From NCBI RefSeq assembly GCF_000182565.1, contig NW_015971537.1, positions 771,961-835,960 on the forward strand: a stretch of 64,000 nt of DNA, given 5' to 3'. This document shows, one piece after another, positions 61,256 to 64,000 of the stretch. A program made the position numbers and the translations under genes. Position 1 is the first letter of the stretch. Each line of letters opens with the position of its first letter. This DNA comes from Spizellomyces punctatus DAOM BR117 (Eukaryota > Chytridiomycota > Chytridiomycetes > Spizellomycetales > Spizellomycetaceae). The notes beneath the pieces were generated by a model, which had not been told where the DNA came from, did not search any database, and was given only the letters and a program-made list of their open reading frames with translations.

Positions 61256-61638
61256 NNNNNNNNNNNNNNNNNNNNNNNNNNNNNNNNNNNNNNNNNNNNN
61301 NNNNNNNNNNNNNNNNNNNNNNNNNNNNNNNNNNNNNNNNNNNNNNNNNNNNNNNNNNNNNNNNNNNNNNNNNNNNNNNNNNNNNNNNNNNNNNNNNNNN
61401 NNNNNNNNNNNNNNNNNNNNNNNNNNNNNNNNNNNNNNNNNNNNNNNNNNNNNNNNNNNNNNNNNNNNNNNNNNNNNNNNNNNNNNNNNNNNNNNNNNNN
61501 NNNNNNNNNNNNNNNNNNNNNNNNNNNNNNNNNNNNNNNNNNNNNNNNNNNNNNNNNNNNNNNNNNNNNNNNNNNNNNNNNNNNNNNNNNNNNNNNNNNN
61601 NNNNNNNNNNNNNNNNNNNNNNNNNNNNNNNNNNNNNN
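61256..61638. other. Assembly gap (383 N)
   Basis: A run of N. It hides the 3' end of fibre copy B and the 5' end of fibre copy A. True length and content are unknown; a collapsed tandem repeat is plausible. Confidence 0.99.
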
Positions 61639-64000
61639 ACCCGAGGCTCCCATTGGTAAGTATACCTGTTCCATTAGTTGCAGCGTGGTATGTACCCCAA
61701 GAATTACTCGAAGCAGCATTGTTACTAATCAGAATGGCCGTAGATGCTGTGGCACTTGAAGGCGCATTGATGACTATGGCAGCCAGCTGCAATCCTCCTC
61801 CACCTGCTCCTAGGGTTAGAGTTTTTCCTATGCCGACTCCACCTGATACCTGGAAAGCACCTGTTGTCACACTAGTTGAATTGGTTGTGTTTGGTATCTG
61901 CGTTACGCCTGTATTGGAAACTCTCAGAACGAAGCCTGTATTGTTATAAGAACTATTTAGACCGAATCCGCCTGCTGATAATGTTCCGTCTCCTGTGCTT
62001 CCGGCAACTCTCATGCCCCATGTAACATTACTCCCAGTATTTACTAAGGACAATGTTGTAGATGCTGCGCCATTTTGAATGGTTATACCCCTGCCAACAG
62101 TGGCACTGTTAAATGATAGCGCAGTCGATGAGGTAATAAGAGGTTGATATGAGGAAAGTATATTCGATGTAGGAACAACTGAGAACCCTGTGGGTGTTCC
62201 CATGATGAAAGTGTTAGCCGCCGGCGTTAAACCGCTGATAGAATCGAGTAATGCAGACGCACTTTGTTTAGTAGCAAGTGCTGTATCTGCGGCGGCCTTG
62301 TTATTCTGAACAAGTGTTTGAAGCAAAGTCAAGGATTGACTAAGAGGACTTGTCATGCCGGTCATTGTAGCGACACTCCATTGTTGCGTAGCCACTTCGA
62401 CTCCATTTTGAATGATCAGTCCTTCAACATTTAGATCATGTTCAACATGTAAGCCACCTGTCAAGAGTCCATTGCCTACATTATCTACTCGAAACACTAT
62501 ATCTGAGGTGCCTTGGACAAATATTCCACCACTCGTTGTTAGAGAATTAACATTCAATGCAGACGATGTAGTAAGAAGAGGTTGGAATCCCCCTAGAATT
62601 GTAGAGACAGGTGATACTGTAAAGCCCCCAGCAGTTCCCATGACGAAGGAATTCGGTGTCGTTGTTAAACCACTGATTGCATCGAGTAAAGGATTGGCAT
62701 TTTGCTTCGTAGCAATGGATGTTGTTAGAGAACTTTCAGTAGCCAATTTCACTCCATTTGTGTATACATCCCCTCCAACGTACAGTGATTTAGCGATGCC
62801 AACTCCACCTTTCACCTGGAACGAGCCGGATGTTGAGGAAGTAGCATCAGTTGTCATATTGATAATAACATTCCCAGATGAGAGAATATCCAAATTCGAA
62901 GCCGTTGCATTATTTGTACCAATACGCAAATTACTAGCGGAGGCTCGAATGATGTAGTCTCCAGCAACGGTATTTGTTACCCATTGACCTGCTGTTGCTG
63001 TATATCCGAATGATGCATTGTTTATTTGAAAGGCGGCAGTGGCTGTAGTAGATATAATAGCATACTTTCCCATGTACACTGTGCCTTGCACTCCTAATCC
63101 ACCGGGAATTTGTAATGCACCTGTTGTTGTAGAGGATGCATCATTTGTAGCATCCAGTGTAACGATTCCAGTGTTTGCCTGTATTGTTAGTCCTCTAGCG
63201 GTCTGTGCTTGAAGCCGAAGGTTACCAATATTGTTTCTCAACGTCATTGCGTTAATCCCACCGTCCGAACTCCGGTTGTTTCCATTCAAAAACATCACTC
63301 CAGAACCCCCTGAAGCTGTTAGATAAAGAATGCTGCATCCGTTCGTCCCTGTACTCGGATTGCTTACGATAAGGGAACGTAAACCATTTACAGAAGAGGC
63401 TCCGACAGTTAGGTCACCCCCTACAACGCACAAACCATTTGTGTCCACTCTTAGACCCAGAGATACTGCACTAGATGTCCGTCCGTAAATGTAAATCAGC
63501 TTGTCTTGTGCTCCTAACCACGTAGCAGCATCACTAGCATACCCTAAAAAACCAGAACCATCCAGACCCAGCCAAGACGATTTTGTACCGTCAAAACTAT
63601 TTGAAATAAAGACAGACGAGCCTCCTGCTACAGAGGCGGTCGTTTGAACTCTGCTTCCTGTAATGACTTTCCCTGAGATATTGCTGCCAAATGTAACATT
63701 ATTTGAAGTTAGATTAGTTATCTGGCTTCCGACCCAAGGTTTGATAACATCATTGTCGTAATCTCTTAACATTGAGAGATTGATCGCTTGCTGAGGGTAT
63801 TCGTATTTGATGCCTCGATAACATGAAGGCATATCAAACAAGAGACGAGTACAACCTCCTATTGGATCAGAAGCAATTGTGACATTGCTCCCGGGTTCAA
63901 GTGGTGGCATGAAGGTAACAGGGTCTATTGGTTCATAAACGGGGTTTCCATCGCCATCGAGTATAGGTTGGCCTTCCGCATCTCGTTGAACCTTACGTTT
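61639..64000 (-). CDS. Virion- or tail-fibre-like gene, copy B, partial
   Basis: This is an open minus-strand frame that enters at the right edge and runs into the N gap. It begins with the same middle block as copy A (VQRDAEGQP and PVYEPIDPVTFMPPLEPGSN, then CTRLLFDMPSCYRGIKYEYP). It continues with at least four tail-fibre modules of the type TTGALQIPGGLGVQGTVYMG, TSGSFQVKGGVGIAKSLYVG and TTGAFQVSGGVGIGKTLTLG. Spacer blocks such as LATKQSASALLDSISGLTPA and FIMGTPTGFSVVP lie between them. No stop or intron is seen in about 2.4 kb. The two copies are head-to-tail paralogues with many substitutions, so the duplication is not recent. The shaft-like N-terminal part should lie beyond the window. 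Confidence 0.75.

Noticed and set aside
57984-64000. Assignment of the fibre genes to adenovirus or to a tailed phage
   Set aside because: Only the repeat style is shared. There is no knob domain, no phage neighbour gene, and the surrounding DNA is fungal; a eukaryotic dsDNA virus-like element fits better, but the family stays open.

Overview
The window looks like nuclear DNA of a zoosporic (chytrid-like) fungus. The host genes have many short introns, about 50-80 nt, with GT...AG ends and ctaa-type branch points. Several products are fungal in type (NDUFB4 form, Bud20, Coa1). The left edge carries CFAP57, a component of motile flagella, which implies a swimming stage. Coordinates and exon joins were read by eye from reading frame, splice signals and recalled family motifs. 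No database search was run.

Layout. Positions 1-41.5 kb are a dense housekeeping region, in order: CFAP57 (3' part), a USP16/45-type deubiquitinase, an ArAE/FUSC-like membrane protein, an alpha/beta hydrolase, a MAP4K-type kinase with a CNH domain, the SUB1/PC4 coactivator, a ferritin with an altered ferroxidase site, an unknown protein, a UPF0132 membrane protein, dipeptidyl peptidase III, MRE11, mitochondrial bL34, an RS-rich nuclear protein, a Coa1-like protein, NDUFB4, the spliceosomal helicase PRP16/DHX38, a CHORD/CS co-chaperone, tRNA-Leu(UAA), NAA30, a GPR107-like membrane protein, Bud20/ZNF593 and a C-terminal J-domain protein. Many genes form head-to-head pairs separated by only 130-180 bp (MRE11/MRPL34, RS protein/COA1, NDUFB4/PRP16, GPR107/BUD20). 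bL34m, SUB1, NDUFB4 and Bud20 become visible only once spliced.

From about 42 kb the window is selfish DNA. A Fanzor1-like (eukaryotic TnpB relative) remnant with two in-frame TGA codons ends before its RuvC nuclease domain. It is followed by a large Ty3/gypsy chromovirus-type element (45.0-52.5 kb) whose single frame is cut by two TGA codons, and then by a complete Ty1/copia-order element (52.5-58.0 kb) with two 381-bp LTRs that differ at one base. The copia-order element is a mosaic: a gypsy-type gag, a pol in copia order, and a chromodomain between integrase and reverse transcriptase. Its primer-binding site matches the anticodon arm of initiator tRNA-Met.

The right 6 kb (57,984-64,000) holds two tandem, intronless, repeat-rich virion-fibre or tail-fibre-like genes on the minus strand. 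I read them as part of an endogenous large dsDNA virus or virus-like element. One copy is broken by a TGA and by the copia element. The copia element has no target-site duplication: gypsy DNA lies on its left and fibre DNA on its right, so the junction is either an ectopic LTR recombination or an assembly join. A 383-base N run lies between the two fibre genes.

Two themes run through the mobile half. First, domains have been exchanged between retroelement classes. Second, most of the disabling mutations are in-frame TGA codons, several at expected arginine positions, together with a CpG-type difference between the LTRs. This fits C-to-T decay at CpG.
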